DNA of 64,000 bases from Acerihabitans sp015654925 (lineage in GTDB: Bacteria; Pseudomonadota; Gammaproteobacteria; Enterobacterales; Enterobacteriaceae). The stretch spans positions 682,001 through 746,000 of the forward strand of contig NZ_CP178732.1 of NCBI RefSeq assembly GCF_047324175.1, in the 5' to 3' direction. The translations under genes and the position numbers were made by a program. The notes under the pieces are model-generated. The model worked only from the letters and a program-made list of their open reading frames with translations, did no database searches and was not told the origin of the DNA. Shown piece by piece: positions 26,448-35,514 of this stretch. Numbering within the stretch: the stretch's first letter is position 1; every line of letters begins with the position of its first letter.

Positions 26448-26588
26448 CTATGTGCATAAGGGTGATTTGAGTAGAACGAGATCTCTTTTGCCAACCGCAA
26501 TAACCGAAATAATAAACTGCATATCGGCCACTTCATATACCAATCCGTAGCCTGACAAGCGAAGTTTTATTTTGAAATAAAAGAGCCA
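26448..26588 (-). pseudogene. 3' remnant of a RelE/ParE-type toxin gene
   Basis: On the minus strand the frame ending at TAG 26450-26448 reads FKIKLRLSGYGLVYEV and then FIISVIAVGKRD, the C-terminal strand-strand-helix part of RelE toxins (compare KIKLRASGYRLVYEV and VTVIAVGKRE). The N-terminal half and any antitoxin are missing; the fragment begins right where the glucosidase gene ends. It has no start codon or ribosome site. Probably a scar from insertion of the downstream sugar operon. Confidence 0.65.
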
Positions 26589-26593
26589 TCACG

Positions 26594-28273
26594 TTATTTT
26601 ATCAAGCGATAAATTCTGGTTTCCCACGGTGTTAATACCCCATTCTCTTTACTCGACGAGCTATTGGTCAGTAGTAAAGTACGGACAAGCGTTGATATAT
26701 CATCCCACTCATAGGCTGCCGTGGTACCGCTGAGATTACAAAGCACGACTATCCGGTCTTCATCCAAGGTGCGAGTGTAGGCATAGATGTGTTTATGCTC
26801 TGCCAACACTAATTCGTAATGGCCGTACACTAATGCCTGTTCTTTTTTGCGCAATCGGATCAGCGCGCGATAGAAATTGAGGACAGAGCCGGGGTCCCGC
26901 TGTTGCAGCGCTACGTTAACCACCGGGTAATTTTCATTTACCGCCAGCCAAGGGGTCGCCTGGCTGAAGCCCGCGTTTGGGCCGGCATTCCATTGCATCG
27001 GTGTGCGTGAGTTATCGCGTCCCGTACGGGCCAATATTGATATGCTCTCCCGATCTGTCATGCCCTGGCGGCGCAACTCCTCGTAAAGGTTTTTGGCCGA
27101 TACATCCTGAAAATCATTTAGGGAGCTAAATTGGGAATTGGTCATGCCGATTTCCTGTCCTTGGTAAATAAAGGGCGTACCCTGCATCAGGAAATACATG
27201 GCGGCGATGGCGGTCGCGCTTTCACGCCAATAACGCCCGACATCACCCCAGCGGGACGTTACCCGGGTTACGTCATGATTTTCCAGATAGAGAGCATTCC
27301 AGCCTTTGCCTTCGAGAGCGGACTGCCAGCGAGTAAAAATGTCCTTAAGTACGCTAATATCGAGCGGCAGGCCTTTATCTATGTCCCAAAGCCTAACGTG
27401 TTCAAACTGAAATATCATATTCAGCCGGCCATAATTTTCACCAACCCATTCCTCGGCTTGTGTCGAGGATACGCCGTTCACTTCGCCAACGGTCATGATG
27501 TCATAATACCGAAAAACGTTGTTACTCATGTCATCAACATAATCCAGCAGGCCGTCATAATTCATGTGTTTTTCAAATGAGGCTACGAAGGGAAGGCCCT
27601 GGGGATTGGGCATATCGCTCAATAGCGGATCTTTTTTCATATGGCAAATAGCATCGATACGAAATCCATCGATCCCCTTGTCCAGCCACCAGCGCATCAT
27701 AAGATAAATGGAATTGCGCATATGCTGGTTTTCCCAATTAAGATCGGGCTGGCGGGCGGTGAATAAATGCATGAAATATTGTTGGGTTTTTTCGTCATAT
27801 TCCCATGCGGACCCTTTAAATATAGCTTCCCAGTTATTAGGTTCTTTGCCATCATGGCCGTCCCGCCAGATATACCAGTCGCGTTTTTCATTATCGCGCG
27901 ACGAACGCGACTCAATGAACCACGGATGTTCATCCGAGGTATGGTTGACGACGAGATCAATAATCAGGCGCATGCCGTGACGATGAACCTCTGAGAGAAG
28001 TTGGTCAAAGTCAGCCATGGTACCGAATTCAGCCATAATAGACTGGTAATCGCTTATATCATAACCGTTGTCATCGTTTGGCGATTTATATACTGGGCAT
28101 ATCCAAATGACGTCAATGCCTAATTCTTTGAGGTATCCTAGCTTGCTGATAATGCCTTTTAAATCACCGATGCCATCATTATTTGAATCCATAAAACTGC
28201 GTGGATAAATTTGATAAACAATAGACTCTTTCCACCAGTTTTTGGCGATACGGCTAAAAGGGGCCTGGTTCAT
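26594..28273 (-). CDS. GH13 alpha-glucosidase (oligo-1,6-glucosidase / palatinase type)
   Basis: 559-aa cytoplasmic glycoside hydrolase family 13 enzyme. Catalytic regions are DLVVNHTSDEH, GFRIDAICHM (nucleophile Asp), TVGEVNG (acid/base Glu) and ENHDVTRV. The RLDRD motif of sucrose isomerases is absent at the equivalent place (FQFEHVRLWDID), favouring hydrolysis of alpha-1,6 or alpha-1,1 glucosides such as isomaltulose, isomaltose or trehalulose. It is the last gene of an ABC-importer operon with a divergent LysR gene, as PalQ is in palatinose clusters. A good Shine-Dalgarno (AAAGGAA) precedes the start. Trehalose-6-phosphate hydrolase is less likely since there is no PTS gene. Confidence 0.85.
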   Translation of the reverse strand: MNQAPFSRIAKNWWKESIVYQIYPRSFMDSNNDGIGDLKGIISKLGYLKELGIDVIWICPVYKSPNDDNGYDISDYQSIMAEFGTMADFDQLLSEVHRHGMRLIIDLVVNHTSDEHPWFIESRSSRDNEKRDWYIWRDGHDGKEPNNWEAIFKGSAWEYDEKTQQYFMHLFTARQPDLNWENQHMRNSIYLMMRWWLDKGIDGFRIDAICHMKKDPLLSDMPNPQGLPFVASFEKHMNYDGLLDYVDDMSNNVFRYYDIMTVGEVNGVSSTQAEEWVGENYGRLNMIFQFEHVRLWDIDKGLPLDISVLKDIFTRWQSALEGKGWNALYLENHDVTRVTSRWGDVGRYWRESATAIAAMYFLMQGTPFIYQGQEIGMTNSQFSSLNDFQDVSAKNLYEELRRQGMTDRESISILARTGRDNSRTPMQWNAGPNAGFSQATPWLAVNENYPVVNVALQQRDPGSVLNFYRALIRLRKKEQALVYGHYELVLAEHKHIYAYTRTLDEDRIVVLCNLSGTTAAYEWDDISTLVRTLLLTNSSSSKENGVLTPWETRIYRLIK

Positions 28274-28333
28274 TATAAAATTCCTTTCATGAAAACGAAA
28301 AGGGACTCTGCGCCCCCAATGCTAATAATATAT

Positions 28334-29434
28334 TTAAGGCCGCAGGCGAGAGAATGCCTGGCCATCGGCACCGAAAAGATGGCAGGCGTGTTGAGGTAAA
28401 CGGATATCCACGCTGTCGCCAATAGATGCCAGAAAACGCTCAGCATTGCGTAATACCCAGGGCCCGGTTCCTTTGCCGTTACTGACATACAGATAGGTTT
28501 CATTACCCATCTGCTCAACAAACATCACCTCGCCATGGAGGTCGCGTTGCTCTGCGCTACAGCGCCGTATATGCTCCGGGCGTATCCCTAATGCGCATGT
28601 TTGTCCTTTGGCATAGGACGGGGTGGCGACAGGGAGCGTGAGTTCTTTTCCGCTATCGAGACGTACTATAGTCTGCTGTTCGCCGCACTGTTCTATGACT
28701 ACCGGCAGTAAATTCATTTTTGGCGATCCGATAAACTGGGCGACAAATTCATTGGCTGGATAATCATAAAGCTCCAGCGGTGTGCCCACCTGCTCAATAT
28801 TGCCTTGATTGAGTACGACAATGCGATCGGCCAGGGTCATTGCTTCGACCTGGTCATGAGTGACATACAGGATGGTGGTGCCAAGCCGTTTGTGTAGCGC
28901 GGAGATCTCCATGCGCATTTGCACCCGCAGCGAAGCATCCAAATTGGATAGCGGCTCATCGAATAAAAACAGCTTGGGTTCCCTCACAATCGCCCGTCCG
29001 ATCGCAACCCGCTGCCGTTGGCCGCCGGATAAGTCTTTTGGCCGTCGGTCTAGCAGATGCCCAAGCTGTAAAATACGTGCGCTTTCGCGTACGCGGCGAT
29101 CAATTTCCGCGGGGCTATGGCCTGCCAGCTCAAGAGCGAAAGCCATATTTTTATACACGCTCATATGGGGATAGAGCGCATAGGATTGAAAGACCATACC
29201 AATACCGCGCTCAGATGGCGTGTCGTCATTGACGCAAATATCATCGATATACATTTTGCCGCTACTGATTTCCTCAAGGCCTGCGACCATGCGTAATAAC
29301 GTTGATTTGCCGCAGCCTGATGGCCCGACAACGACCACGAATTCGCCGCTGTCTATCTTCAAATCCAGCTCTTTAATGACTTCTATGCCGTTGCCGTAGT
29401 CTTTTTTCAGCTTTTCTAAAAATAATTGAGCCAT
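28334..29434 (-). CDS. MalK/UgpC-type sugar ABC importer ATPase
   Basis: 366 aa. Walker A GPSGCGKST near residue 38, signature LSGGQRQRVAIGRA, Walker B LFLFDEPLSNLDA, switch YVTHDQVEAMTLAD; the C-terminal third (from about 240) is a TOBE/OB regulatory domain as in MalK. It energises the two permeases encoded just upstream. It lies 19 bases from the permease gene and 60 from the glucosidase gene. In palatinose clusters the matching gene is palK. Confidence 0.88.
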   Translation of the reverse strand: MAQLFLEKLKKDYGNGIEVIKELDLKIDSGEFVVVVGPSGCGKSTLLRMVAGLEEISSGKMYIDDICVNDDTPSERGIGMVFQSYALYPHMSVYKNMAFALELAGHSPAEIDRRVRESARILQLGHLLDRRPKDLSGGQRQRVAIGRAIVREPKLFLFDEPLSNLDASLRVQMRMEISALHKRLGTTILYVTHDQVEAMTLADRIVVLNQGNIEQVGTPLELYDYPANEFVAQFIGSPKMNLLPVVIEQCGEQQTIVRLDSGKELTLPVATPSYAKGQTCALGIRPEHIRRCSAEQRDLHGEVMFVEQMGNETYLYVSNGKGTGPWVLRNAERFLASIGDSVDIRLPQHACHLFGADGQAFSRLRP

Positions 29435-29453
29435 TTCATTAACCTTGTTTAAA

Positions 29454-30299
29454 TTAGCCTTTTACCGCGCCGCTCGTCAGGCCGCTGACAATACGTCTTT
29501 GGAAAATGAGAACTAAGATGACGATGGGTAACGTCACGACGACCGACGCCGCCATAATACTTCCCCAAGGTAGTTCGTATTGGGACGCTCCCCTCAGCAT
29601 ACTAATGGCCACGGGCACGGTACGTTTGTCTCCCGAAATAACAAACGTCAGGGCAAACATAAATTCGTTCCAGGCGCCGATAAAGGTCAATAAACCGGTA
29701 GTTACCAGTGCTGGCGCCATCACCGGTGCAAAAACCCGGCGAATAATAATCCATGTGCTCGCACCGTCCACGATTGCCGCTTCTTCTAATTCAATAGGGA
29801 TAGATTTCATAAAAGTGGTTAACACCCAGACGGTAAACGGCAGGGAAAATGTTGTATATGACACGACCAAAGCGCCGAGAGAATCATAAAGCCCGATAAA
29901 TCGAACTAATTCAAACATGCCTGATAAAATGGCTACTTGGGGAAACATTGATACGCACAAGATGGTAAATAATAAATATTTACGCCCCTTGAAGGGAATG
30001 CGTGCTAACGCAAAGGCGGCGGTAATTGAAATTAAAAGACAGATGGTCACGGTTACCGTTGCCACCAGAACAGAATTAAGCAAGCTCCTTGCTATACCAT
30101 TATCAATTAACGCGGTAGCGTAGTTACTCCAATGGAATCCGCTAGGTATAAAATTGGGTAGAATGAGTTCCTGCCCGGTACGCAGCGAAGTTAATATGGC
30201 ATAATAAAAAGGGAATAGACAGATAATACAAATTAACGCCGAGCTGGCAAAAATGAGTAACTTACTGCCAAGCGTGCGTTGGTTGCGGCTTAATTTCAC
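29454..30299 (-). CDS. Sugar ABC importer permease, MalG type
   Basis: 281 aa with six membrane helices and the EAA loop EEAAIVDGASTWIIIRRVFAP that docks on the ATPase. It forms a heterodimer with the MalF-type subunit whose stop codon overlaps its start by 4 bases. Substrate is inferred from the neighbouring alpha-glucosidase to be a disaccharide such as isomaltulose. Confidence 0.88.
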   Translation of the reverse strand: MKLSRNQRTLGSKLLIFASSALICIICLFPFYYAILTSLRTGQELILPNFIPSGFHWSNYATALIDNGIARSLLNSVLVATVTVTICLLISITAAFALARIPFKGRKYLLFTILCVSMFPQVAILSGMFELVRFIGLYDSLGALVVSYTTFSLPFTVWVLTTFMKSIPIELEEAAIVDGASTWIIIRRVFAPVMAPALVTTGLLTFIGAWNEFMFALTFVISGDKRTVPVAISMLRGASQYELPWGSIMAASVVVTLPIVILVLIFQRRIVSGLTSGAVKG

Positions 30300-31306
30300 C
30301 TTTTATTCTCCTTTTCATGCAACCGCGAGGCATAAAGAAAGCAGGCAGCTATGCCGGCAACCATCATGAAGACCAGCACGGAAGCGGCAGAACCCGTTCC
30401 TAGTTCCTGGTAATTCATCATTTGTTCCCGTGCGTAACCAGAAATAGACATGGTTGACTCACTATTAGATGTCAGCACATAAATGAGATCGAAAACCCGC
30501 ATGGCATCCATGACCCTGAATATCAAGGCCACGATCATCGCCGGCATAATCAGCGGCAGGGTAATACGCTTGAACCTCTGCCAGGCGTTAGCGCCGTCGA
30601 CCCGGGCGGCCTCGTAGAGATCGGTTGGGATCAATTGCAGCGCGGCGAGTAACATCAGCGCCATAAAAGGCGTGGTTTTCCATACATCGGCAATAACCAC
30701 CGCCCACATGGACAATGAGGGCTCGGCAATCCATGCCGGGTGGCTGCTAATGATGCCGAACTGGTTTAGCAGGGCATTTACTACGCCATATTGGTCATGA
30801 AACATCCAGCTCCACATTTTGGCGCTGACGATAGTGGGAATGGCCCATGGCACTAAAATAGCGGTTCGTACCAGGCCCAGGCCACGAAATTTCTGGTTCA
30901 TCAGCAAAGCCAATAACATGCCTAGTGCCAGTTCAAAGGCAACCGATATGGCGCAAAACCATAGAGTATTAACTACCGAGTGCCACCAGAGCGGATCGGC
31001 CAATACACCATAATTATGACTTGGGGAAAACGAGAAATAATTATCGAAACCTACCAAGTTATATTCTTGAGGGTTATCTAAAGCAGCATCGGTAAAACTG
31101 AAAAAAAGCGTACGTAAGAGTGGCCAGCCGGCAACCAATGCTAATAATAGCAGCACTGGCGCGACTAAAACCCAGGCAATGCGGTTGCGGCGTCTTTGAT
31201 AATTTAATTTACGGCCCTTACCGGTACGTATTGGCTTTATGGCATGGGGGGATGATGTTGTCGGGGTATTTGCCCTGGGCATCCTTTGGGTAGTGCGTTT
31301 CATCAA
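30296..31306 (-). CDS. Sugar ABC importer permease, MalF type
   Basis: 336 aa. A basic N-terminal tail (about 40 residues, KGRKLNYQRRRNR) precedes six membrane helices and the EAA loop YEAARVDGANAWQRFKRITLP. Starts at tandem ATGs (31306/31303). It is separated from the binding-protein gene by 79 bases carrying a G/C-rich palindrome, and overlaps the next permease gene by 4 bases. Confidence 0.87.
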   Translation of the reverse strand: MMKRTTQRMPRANTPTTSSPHAIKPIRTGKGRKLNYQRRRNRIAWVLVAPVLLLLALVAGWPLLRTLFFSFTDAALDNPQEYNLVGFDNYFSFSPSHNYGVLADPLWWHSVVNTLWFCAISVAFELALGMLLALLMNQKFRGLGLVRTAILVPWAIPTIVSAKMWSWMFHDQYGVVNALLNQFGIISSHPAWIAEPSLSMWAVVIADVWKTTPFMALMLLAALQLIPTDLYEAARVDGANAWQRFKRITLPLIMPAMIVALIFRVMDAMRVFDLIYVLTSNSESTMSISGYAREQMMNYQELGTGSAASVLVFMMVAGIAACFLYASRLHEKENKR

Positions 31307-31357
31307 TCACTCCGGGCAATCTGCAACGCTAGCGGGATGAAGACCCGGCAAACCATT

Positions 31358-31375
31358 AAGGGCCGGCCGGGCCTT
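31358..31375 (-). promoter_or_regulatory. Intercistronic palindrome in the sugar operon
   Basis: AAGGGCCGGCCGGGCCTT is a near-perfect 18-base palindrome between the binding-protein and permease genes, with no T run. It could stabilise the upstream mRNA and allow more binding protein than permease, as the malE-malF hairpins do. Role inferred. Confidence 0.5.
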
Positions 31376-31385
31376 CAGGTAGAAC

Positions 31386-32651
31386 TTAATGCCAGTCATG
31401 TCCTTTGATGCGCTCAAGCCGCTTTTCGAGGTCGGCTACCGCCGTTTTGCCATCCATGCCGCCACGTAATACGGTAAAGGTGGTATTAAAAATGGCGTTA
31501 GAGACGCGAGAGTATTGTCCTTTGGTTTGCGAAGCGGGACGGGCTATTGCCGTGGCAAAAATATTTTTAAATTGGGCCAGGTGCGGCGCCAGCGCCAGTA
31601 CCTCTGGATCATCATATAATGCGGGGTCGGTTGGCGAAAATCCCAGTAATTTCAAAGACATTTTTTGCGATTCGTTATCAGCGAGCATTTTAACCAATTC
31701 AACCGCGGCCATGGGATTTTTGGTATTGGCGTTAACTGCCCATTGCCAGCCGCCGAGTGTGCTCGCTGATTTACCGTCGGCGGTGCCTGGTAGCGGCATG
31801 ACGCCTACTTTGCCTTTTAATGGACTGTCATCGCCCTGCGAAAGTACGTAGGCATAAGGCCAATTGCGCATAAACAGGGCATCGCCGTTTTGAAATACGG
31901 TACGGGATTCATCTTCTTTATAGCCCAGCACCCCTTGCGGGGTGATTTTCCCAATCCATCCGGCAGCCATATCCAGCGCTTGAGCAGCCTGGGGATTATT
32001 AATGGTAATTTTGCCGTTATCATCGACAAAAGTACCGCCACCATAGGAATCAACCCACTCAAGGGCATTGCAGGTAAGCCCTTCGTAGGATTTACCCTGG
32101 AATACGATACCCCAGAAGTTGCTATGGCCCGCTTTGCGTTCTTCTTGCTGAATATGCGTAGCAATACGGGTTAATTCTTGCCAGCTGGTCGGCGGTTTTT
32201 CCCCATATTTTTCTAAAATATCTTTACGAAAATATAAAGCCCCGCTGTCAAGATAATGCGGGATTGCTTTAACCTTTCCATTGACCGTATCGTTTTGCCA
32301 AGCACCGGGGAAAAAGTCTTTTTTCATATCTTTGACATAAGGCGTTAAATCAAGCATATGTCGATCGAGCAAACCAATCCAGACTGTATCAGCATCAAAT
32401 ACATCGACGGCCTTTGCATCTTTGGCTGCAAATAGTTGTTGCAATAAAGCCAGCTTTTCATCGGAAGCAGTAGGAAGGTCAACAAATTCTAGTGTGGTAC
32501 CTGTTTTGGCTTCAAATCGGTCCTTGATATATTTGCAATATTCTTTTCCGCCTGGTGAAGTTGGGCATTCCATTCGCAATGTATCGGCATAAGCTAAATT
32601 AACTATACCGGCTAATGCTGCTATAAGTATATTTACTGTCAGCTTTTTCAT
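31386..32651 (-). CDS. Sugar ABC importer periplasmic binding protein
   Basis: 421-aa family 1 solute-binding protein (MalE-like) with a Sec signal peptide ending at NLAYA. Motifs of the class include LRMECPTSPGG, VDVFDADTVWIG and GGWQWAVNANTKN. It collects an oligosaccharide for the two downstream permeases. First gene of the operon, divergent from the LysR gene. In palatinose operons the equivalent is palE. Confidence 0.87.
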   Translation of the reverse strand: MKKLTVNILIAALAGIVNLAYADTLRMECPTSPGGKEYCKYIKDRFEAKTGTTLEFVDLPTASDEKLALLQQLFAAKDAKAVDVFDADTVWIGLLDRHMLDLTPYVKDMKKDFFPGAWQNDTVNGKVKAIPHYLDSGALYFRKDILEKYGEKPPTSWQELTRIATHIQQEERKAGHSNFWGIVFQGKSYEGLTCNALEWVDSYGGGTFVDDNGKITINNPQAAQALDMAAGWIGKITPQGVLGYKEDESRTVFQNGDALFMRNWPYAYVLSQGDDSPLKGKVGVMPLPGTADGKSASTLGGWQWAVNANTKNPMAAVELVKMLADNESQKMSLKLLGFSPTDPALYDDPEVLALAPHLAQFKNIFATAIARPASQTKGQYSRVSNAIFNTTFTVLRGGMDGKTAVADLEKRLERIKGHDWH

Positions 32652-32789
32652 TTTATCCTCTTGTATTTCTGACTATTAGATAAAGCAATGATGCTTAAAA
32701 AACGCTGGCCCAACTGAATTGGAAAGGTCCCTACAAAACCCTCCCTTTTCATGCATACTATAAGAGGAAATCCTTTGACGGAAATGTCA

Positions 32790-32834
32790 TTTACCCCGTA
32801 AGGTATAGATAAAATCTATATCTTACGGGGTAAA
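32790..32834. promoter_or_regulatory. 21-bp inverted repeat abutting the lysR start
   Basis: Left arm at 32790-32810 (TTTACCCCGTAAG then GTATAGAT), spacer AAA, right arm at 32814-32834 with one G-T pair. Its right end touches the GTG start at 32836 and includes the GGGG of the ribosome site. It may be the LysR operator, or an RNA hairpin limiting translation of the regulator. Confidence 0.8.
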
Positions 32835-32835
32835 T

Positions 32836-33786
32836 GTGATCTTGGACAAATTTTTGCGACAGTTTATAGAAGTGGCATCATTTAAAAATGTGAGCCATGC
32901 TGCAAACAAGCTGTGCCTCAGCCAGCCGACGCTTACGCATAACATGAAAAAGCTGGAAGAAAACATGGGCGTACCTTTGCTGGAACGGACATCCACCGGC
33001 GTAAAGCTCACCTTGTATGGCGATATTTTACTTGAGCAAGCCAGGATGATACAGCGTATATATGACAATACGTTTATTAAGATGACGGCGTTAAAAGAAC
33101 GGCAAGAACAAAGCTTGCGAATTGGCGCCGGCCATGCTTGGTGGTATATGTTTGTCAAAGATATTTTTAATTTATACAGCAAGCGTTTTACTACTGCAAA
33201 TATCCATATTGATTTAGGTAATCATTTGTGGTTGATGGATTTGTTGTTAAGCAGCGATATCGATCTATTCATAGGTCATGAAATAAAGGGCCTTAACCCG
33301 AAGTATGGTATTCATTTTTTTCCTTTATTTAGCACTGTTAACGGCATGTATGTCCGCGATACTCATCCGCTACTTAACAGCGGATTGCCATTAAGCGGCG
33401 ATAGCCTGCTATCTTTCCCTTATCTTGAAGTAACGCCGGATACGGTGCGCCAACAAAGTATTGTCGAAGATATGCAAAGTAAAAAATACGATCGTAACCA
33501 GCTTCATTTAACCGAGCGTGTGGTTTATTCGACAAATTCAATGATGGCGGCTATCGATATACTCAATAATTCAGATAGCATCATGCCATATCCGGCATGT
33601 ATGGACCAATATTTCTACAAACACCATATTGTTCCACTGCGATTAGACCAACATAACCGACGGGATAACGTTGGAGCATATATAATGCGCGAGAATATTG
33701 ACGCTGCTCATATCGTCCAGCTTATGGATTTAATCCGCCAGTTTGTGAAGCAACATTTATCAGTATTGGAAAACAACCATACCTGA
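32836..33786 (+). CDS. LysR-family regulator of the sugar operon
   Basis: 316 aa. The N-terminal winged helix (VASFKNVSHAANKLCLSQPTLTHNMKKLEENMG) is typical of LysR; the rest is a substrate-binding-like inducer domain. It is divergent from the importer operon, as PalR is from the palatinose genes, so it probably activates it in response to the disaccharide. Start is GTG with the ribosome site inside a long inverted repeat. Codon use is more AT-rich than the core genes, consistent with acquisition. Confidence 0.82.
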   Translation: MILDKFLRQFIEVASFKNVSHAANKLCLSQPTLTHNMKKLEENMGVPLLERTSTGVKLTLYGDILLEQARMIQRIYDNTFIKMTALKERQEQSLRIGAGHAWWYMFVKDIFNLYSKRFTTANIHIDLGNHLWLMDLLLSSDIDLFIGHEIKGLNPKYGIHFFPLFSTVNGMYVRDTHPLLNSGLPLSGDSLLSFPYLEVTPDTVRQQSIVEDMQSKKYDRNQLHLTERVVYSTNSMMAAIDILNNSDSIMPYPACMDQYFYKHHIVPLRLDQHNRRDNVGAYIMRENIDAAHIVQLMDLIRQFVKQHLSVLENNHT

Positions 33787-33995
33787 ACCAACGCCTTGCG
33801 GTGTTCCCATGGTTTTTTTACCAAACCGAACGAGATTTTACTGCCCTGGCTACCGCCGCCGCCTTCCAGAAATCGGTAGAATGCGGACTATCGATCGCCT
33901 GGTGTTGGCTGAGTGCGGCGGATGTCTCTCCCTCTGGCGGTAATTGCGTCTGGCACTGTTGGAGAGACTGGTAGCGCGATATTACCCGCCCGTCT

Positions 33996-34373
33996 TTAAA
34001 TGCGGTTTAAATCGCGTATCGTGCGTTCATTCTCAACGTTGCCGGTATTCACGGTGCTGTTGCGCTCCAGCAACACCACTTCGCAGGTAGGTTCCGCTTT
34101 TGGGCAATGTTCAACGCCGTGCGGCACAATAATATACTCCCCGGGTTCAAGCACCACATCACCGCCGTTTTCCGCGCGCAACTGCATGCGCAAACGTCCG
34201 CGGATAACGAAAAAAAGTTCATCTTCATTATCATGGTGATGCCAGTTGAACTCTCCCTCAAATTTTGCCAATTTGATCTGGAATTCATTGATATCCCCGC
34301 CAACGCGCGGGCTCCAGGTTTCAGTAAAGGTAGCAAAGGCCGCGGTTAAATTGACTTTGTTCAATTTAGGCAT
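33996..34373 (-). CDS. Small cupin-domain protein
   Basis: 125-aa single-domain cupin. Metal-binding motif 1 is WHHHDNEDELFFVIRGRL and motif 2 is PGEYIIVPHGVEHCP. Similar small cupins act as metal-dependent dioxygenases, isomerases or stress proteins; no substrate is evident. It stands alone between two LysR genes, 209 bases after the sugar regulator; that gap shows no gene. Confidence 0.78.
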   Translation of the reverse strand: MPKLNKVNLTAAFATFTETWSPRVGGDINEFQIKLAKFEGEFNWHHHDNEDELFFVIRGRLRMQLRAENGGDVVLEPGEYIIVPHGVEHCPKAEPTCEVVLLERNSTVNTGNVENERTIRDLNRI

Positions 34374-34547
34374 AATGGCGTCTCCAGGTATTATTTTCCG
34401 TTCAGTTTGACTAAATGGCCGAAATCCGGCAACGCATTTCTTTTTCCTGGCGGCAACGGGCAGGCGGCGCGCCGTGTGCCGGAGCGGGGCCGGCCGTAAG
34501 CATCTCTGGAATGCAGGTAAAACGATGCGTAAAATCCATCGAGATAT

Positions 34548-35477
34548 TCAATAAGGGGGTAGGATCATCCCGGCGGAGGGGGCGATGGAGATAACGAAAT
34601 CAAGAAAGGCACGGGTTTTTGCCGGCAAATAATGGCGGGAAGGGTAGACGGCAAATAAGGGAAAGCGGTCATCCCGCCAGTCGGGGAACAAGTCAATAAA
34701 GCGGCCCTTCTCCAGCATCGTTTCCGCTCCTAGTTCCATTACCTGGGCCACGCCGTATCCGGCCAGGCAGACGCTAAGCATCGTTTGCACGTCATTAACC
34801 GTCAATCGTCCCCGGGTATTGATCGCCACCCTTTCGCCCTGGCGGTAAAACTCCCACACAAAGGGCCGCCCGGTTTCCGGATTACGGAACTCGATACAAA
34901 CATGTCCTGCCAGCTCCTGCGGGGTCTGCGGCCGTCCGTGCCGCTTAATATATGACGGCGCCGCAACGGTAACGATCCGGGTTTCTAACAGTTTGCGGGC
35001 GACTAAGTTGGACATGCGGGGCTCATCGAAACGAATGGCCAGATCAAACCCGTCGGCAACCATGTCTCCCAGCCGATCCCGCGTCGCTAATTCAAGCTGT
35101 AGTTCCGGGTGATCGTCGATAAATGTTCCCAGACGGGGACCCAAAATAAGACTTGAGAAGAAAGGATCGACATTAACGCGCAGGCGGCCGCGTATCATAG
35201 CCGTGCTTCCCGATGCCGTGGCGGCAGCGTCTTCCAAGCCCCTTAACAGGGGGATGACTTGTTCATAAAACCGGCGTCCTTCATCCGTAAGCGCGACCGA
35301 CCGGGTGGTGCGATCCAGTAAACGAATACTTAACCGGGCTTCAAGGCGGGCTATAGAGCGACTGATGCCTGACTGCGACATATTTAATGTTTCCGCGGCC
35401 CTGGCAAAACTGCCGGTATCGACGATGGCCGCCAACACGCCCATGCCATTGAGTATTTTTTCATCGAAACTCATCAT
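34548..35477 (-). CDS. LysR-family regulator (CrgA/AaeR type)
   Basis: 309 aa. Winged helix at residues 5-65 (TGSFARAAETLNMSQSGISRSIARLE) and a ligand-binding domain with GDMVADGFDLAIRF, typical of the subgroup that controls neighbouring SDR or efflux genes. It is divergent from an SDR gene with a 14-bp inverted repeat at both ends of the shared upstream region, suggesting that it regulates that gene and itself. Confidence 0.85.
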   Translation of the reverse strand: MMSFDEKILNGMGVLAAIVDTGSFARAAETLNMSQSGISRSIARLEARLSIRLLDRTTRSVALTDEGRRFYEQVIPLLRGLEDAAATASGSTAMIRGRLRVNVDPFFSSLILGPRLGTFIDDHPELQLELATRDRLGDMVADGFDLAIRFDEPRMSNLVARKLLETRIVTVAAPSYIKRHGRPQTPQELAGHVCIEFRNPETGRPFVWEFYRQGERVAINTRGRLTVNDVQTMLSVCLAGYGVAQVMELGAETMLEKGRFIDLFPDWRDDRFPLFAVYPSRHYLPAKTRAFLDFVISIAPSAGMILPPY

Positions 35478-35514
35478 TAATGCCTAAACGTCATTAATTA
35501 AATGATTTTCAGGT

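Noticed and set aside
26594..28273. Sucrose isomerase (isomaltulose synthase)
   Set aside because: The isomerase RLDRD motif is missing at the expected position; the enzyme looks hydrolytic.
33787..33995. Possible gene between the sugar regulator and the cupin gene
   Set aside because: Only short frames; a stretch reading WFFYQTERDF is not recognisable and has no start signal.
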